DNA of 64,000 nucleotides, taken from assembly GCA_035363095.1 (NCBI GenBank), contig DAOSEK010000002.1, forward strand, positions 1 to 64,000, written 5' to 3'. Each line of letters opens with the position of its first letter. The stretch's first letter is position 1. The translations under genes and the position numbers were made by a program. Below, piece by piece: positions 62,568 to 64,000 of this stretch. A model generated the notes under the pieces. That model was not told where the DNA came from, ran no database searches, and was given only the letters and a program-made list of their open reading frames with translations. The stretch comes from DAOSEK01 sp035363095 (GTDB taxonomy: Archaea; Nanobdellota; Nanobdellia; Woesearchaeales; UBA119).

Positions 62568-63227
62568 ATGAAAATTAAAGATATATCTATTGAGAATAGA
62601 CCCAGAGAGAGAATGGAAAAGCAAGGAGTTCAAGTTCTCTCTGATGCAGAATTATTGGCAATCATTTTAAAGTTTGGAAATAAAGAAGAAAACGTTGTTG
62701 ATATGTGTAATAGACTTATTTCTAAATATGGAGTTGATAAATTATCTTCTTGTTCTCTTAAAGAATTGCAAGAAATAAAAGGTATTGGTAAAGCTAAAGC
62801 TTCTCAAATTTTAGCATTGTTTGAATTTAATAAAAGACATAATGTTTCTAAACAAAATGGAAAACAGATAAAGACTGCAAAAGATGTTTATGATTATTGT
62901 TATCCTAAACTTAAAGATTTGGATAAAGAGCACTTTATGATACTTCATTTAGATACTAAAAATAGAATTCTAAAAGATGAATTTGTTTCTATCGGAACTT
63001 TAAATTGTTCTTTAGTCCATCCTCGTGAAATATTTAAATCTGCGATTAAAGAAAGTTCTAATAGTATAATATTAGTTCATAATCATCCAACAGGAGATTC
63101 AACACCTTCAGCGGAAGATGTAAAAGTAACTGAAATTTTAAGAAAATCAGGAGAATTATTATCTATCCGTGTTTTAGATCATGTAATTGTTAGTAGTAAT
63201 GATTATTATAGTTTTAATGAGGGTTAG
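62568..63227 (+). CDS. radC: RadC-family JAB/MPN protein
   Basis: 219 residues from ATG 62568; TTATTAAATA near 62536 suggests a leaderless mRNA. The N-terminal part has helix-hairpin-helix features (LQEIKGIGKAKASQILALFE near 72-92). The JAMM motif is intact: VHPREIFKSAIKESSN, then HNHPTGDSTPSAED near 178-191. RadC is common in bacteria and their mobile elements; its enzymatic role is unproven. It is convergent with the BRO-type gene, with stops overlapping by four bases. Both likely arrived by transfer. Confidence 0.9.
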   Translation: MKIKDISIENRPRERMEKQGVQVLSDAELLAIILKFGNKEENVVDMCNRLISKYGVDKLSSCSLKELQEIKGIGKAKASQILALFEFNKRHNVSKQNGKQIKTAKDVYDYCYPKLKDLDKEHFMILHLDTKNRILKDEFVSIGTLNCSLVHPREIFKSAIKESSNSIILVHNHPTGDSTPSAEDVKVTEILRKSGELLSIRVLDHVIVSSNDYYSFNEG

Positions 63228-64000
63228 TTTAATTTCTTTTTTTTGTTTAAGTTATTTTTAGAGCTAACTATTGATTTTCCAGTTTCTTTTTCAATTTCTT
63301 TTCTGGTATTTCCAGCAATTTTACCACCTTTTATTGCAATAGTTTTACTTTCATCAAATCCTTTAGGGTTTTCTTTTTGAGATATTTCTTTGGTTGTAGC
63401 TTCAGCAAGCATATTTAAAATTAGCTCCATATTACTCATATTGTCTCTAAGATTTTCTTTTTTTAATCCTTTAAGTATTTTATATTCTTTAATACTTTTA
63501 TCGGACCATGCTTTTGTGATCTCATTTGTTAAAATTGCAAAATCTTCTTGTTTTTCTATACCTACTCTTTCCCATTCATCTGTTAATTGCTTTCTAACTT
63601 CTATTGTTTTTAATCGTTGATTAATCCAATCTTTTGAATATCCTTTTTTTAAATATGTTTGTAATGCTCTATCGATTGCAAGTTCAGGATCTTCTGTTTC
63701 ATCAATTCTTTCGCTTCCAACTCTTGCAAGCCATAATTTAAATGGTTCTGCTTTTTTTGATGGAATTGATTGTATTAATCTTAATAATTGTTCAGTATCT
63801 GCCACATCAGTTAGTCTTAATTTTCCATCTTCTGCAACTAATTTCAACTGGTTACAATTTGTAACCGTTTCATTTCCTTCTTCTAAAAGTCTATGTTTTA
63901 GAACTTTCCAATAATTTCTAGCAGATTGAAAATCATTTTCAGTAAGAACTGCGACTACATCAACAATTGAGAAAAACCATTTTTCTTTATCTTGATCCCA
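63224..64000 (-). CDS. BRO-N/DinD-like protein (5' end beyond window)
   Basis: At least 258 residues; the frame continues to the right edge. WFFSIVDVVAVLTEN and ARNYWKVLKHRLLEEGNE are the BRO-N DNA-binding domain, followed by VAEDGKLRLTDVADTEQLLR and IPSKKAEPFKLWLARVG. The second half (YSKDWINQRLKTIEVRKQLT, LKGLKKENLRDNMSNMELIL, GGKIAGNTRKEIEKETGKS) matches the C-terminal part of DinD-type proteins. Such genes are typical of viruses, plasmids and DNA-damage regulons. An internal TTG at 63847 is not the real start. Confidence 0.85.
   Translation of the reverse strand, partial: WDQDKEKWFFSIVDVVAVLTENDFQSARNYWKVLKHRLLEEGNETVTNCNQLKLVAEDGKLRLTDVADTEQLLRLIQSIPSKKAEPFKLWLARVGSERIDETEDPELAIDRALQTYLKKGYSKDWINQRLKTIEVRKQLTDEWERVGIEKQEDFAILTNEITKAWSDKSIKEYKILKGLKKENLRDNMSNMELILNMLAEATTKEISQKENPKGFDESKTIAIKGGKIAGNTRKEIEKETGKSIVSSKNNLNKKKKLN

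Noticed and set aside
1..64000. Search for rRNA, RNase P RNA, SRP RNA and cas genes
   Set aside because: No sequence resembling these was seen; only tRNAs and the A/B/C repeats stand out as structured RNA candidates.

Overview
The window looks like the chromosome of a low-GC archaeon. It carries an archaeal RNA polymerase operon (rpoH, split rpoB2/rpoB1, split rpoA1/rpoA2, L30e, NusA, S12), an L1-L10-L12 ribosomal operon, tRNA genes with bulge-helix-bulge introns, TATA-type promoters, and Shine-Dalgarno sites of the GGTG type. Short genes, class II LysRS, bacterial-type SerRS and two very large secreted proteins with a C-terminal anchor suggest a DPANN lineage (Woesearchaeota/Pacearchaeota-like). 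That placement is inference; there is no rRNA gene in the window.

Layout. 1-4640: a small anchored Cys-rich protein, tRNA-His, a zinc-ribbon protein, a paired SMR/EamA-like transporter, two micro-genes of 20-21 codons, zinc-ribbon mini-proteins and a circularly permuted GTPase. 4641-17700: serS, a membrane metallophosphoesterase, a large surface protein broken by a +1 frameshift, a PHP phosphoesterase, a SIMPL protein, a GNAT-like protein and a sugar-nucleotidyltransferase. 17951-25507: a 2518-residue adhesin-like protein with duplicated modules. 25770-34530: two radical-SAM proteins, a coiled-coil/lysine-rich gene pair, a histone-fold mini-protein, a Nudix protein, and tRNA-Ile(UAU, intron) and tRNA-Gly. 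34858-36705: L1-L10-L12. 36800-39570: a coiled-coil protein and an unknown helical protein. 39611-41683: an IS inserted into an integrase remnant that reads out of tRNA-Val. 42178-53180: a CPA2 antiporter, the tRNA trio Tyr-Asp-Lys, then the RNA polymerase operon through S12. 53727-55452: a second antiporter followed by a 16-bp minisatellite. 55960-59075: a HTH/PIN pair and two tandem AAA ATPases. 59302-61560: desulfoferrodoxin, a 14-residue micro-gene and lysS. 61941-64000: a decayed toxin-antitoxin/defence patch, then radC and a BRO-N/DinD-like gene running off the end.

The most distinctive non-coding layer is a set of three dispersed structured repeats, called A, B and C here, that fill most intergenic spaces. 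Each has strong hairpins, several closed by a TTTA loop. A sits inside B at the same position in two copies, and A, B and C abut or recombine elsewhere. No transposase for them is visible. They resemble non-autonomous ends of IS200/IS605-type elements, possibly relics of omega-RNA, but this is a hypothesis.

Expression appears to use two modes. Some genes have GGTG/GGAGG ribosome-binding sites; others have a TATA box about 25-30 nt before the ATG and are probably leaderless.
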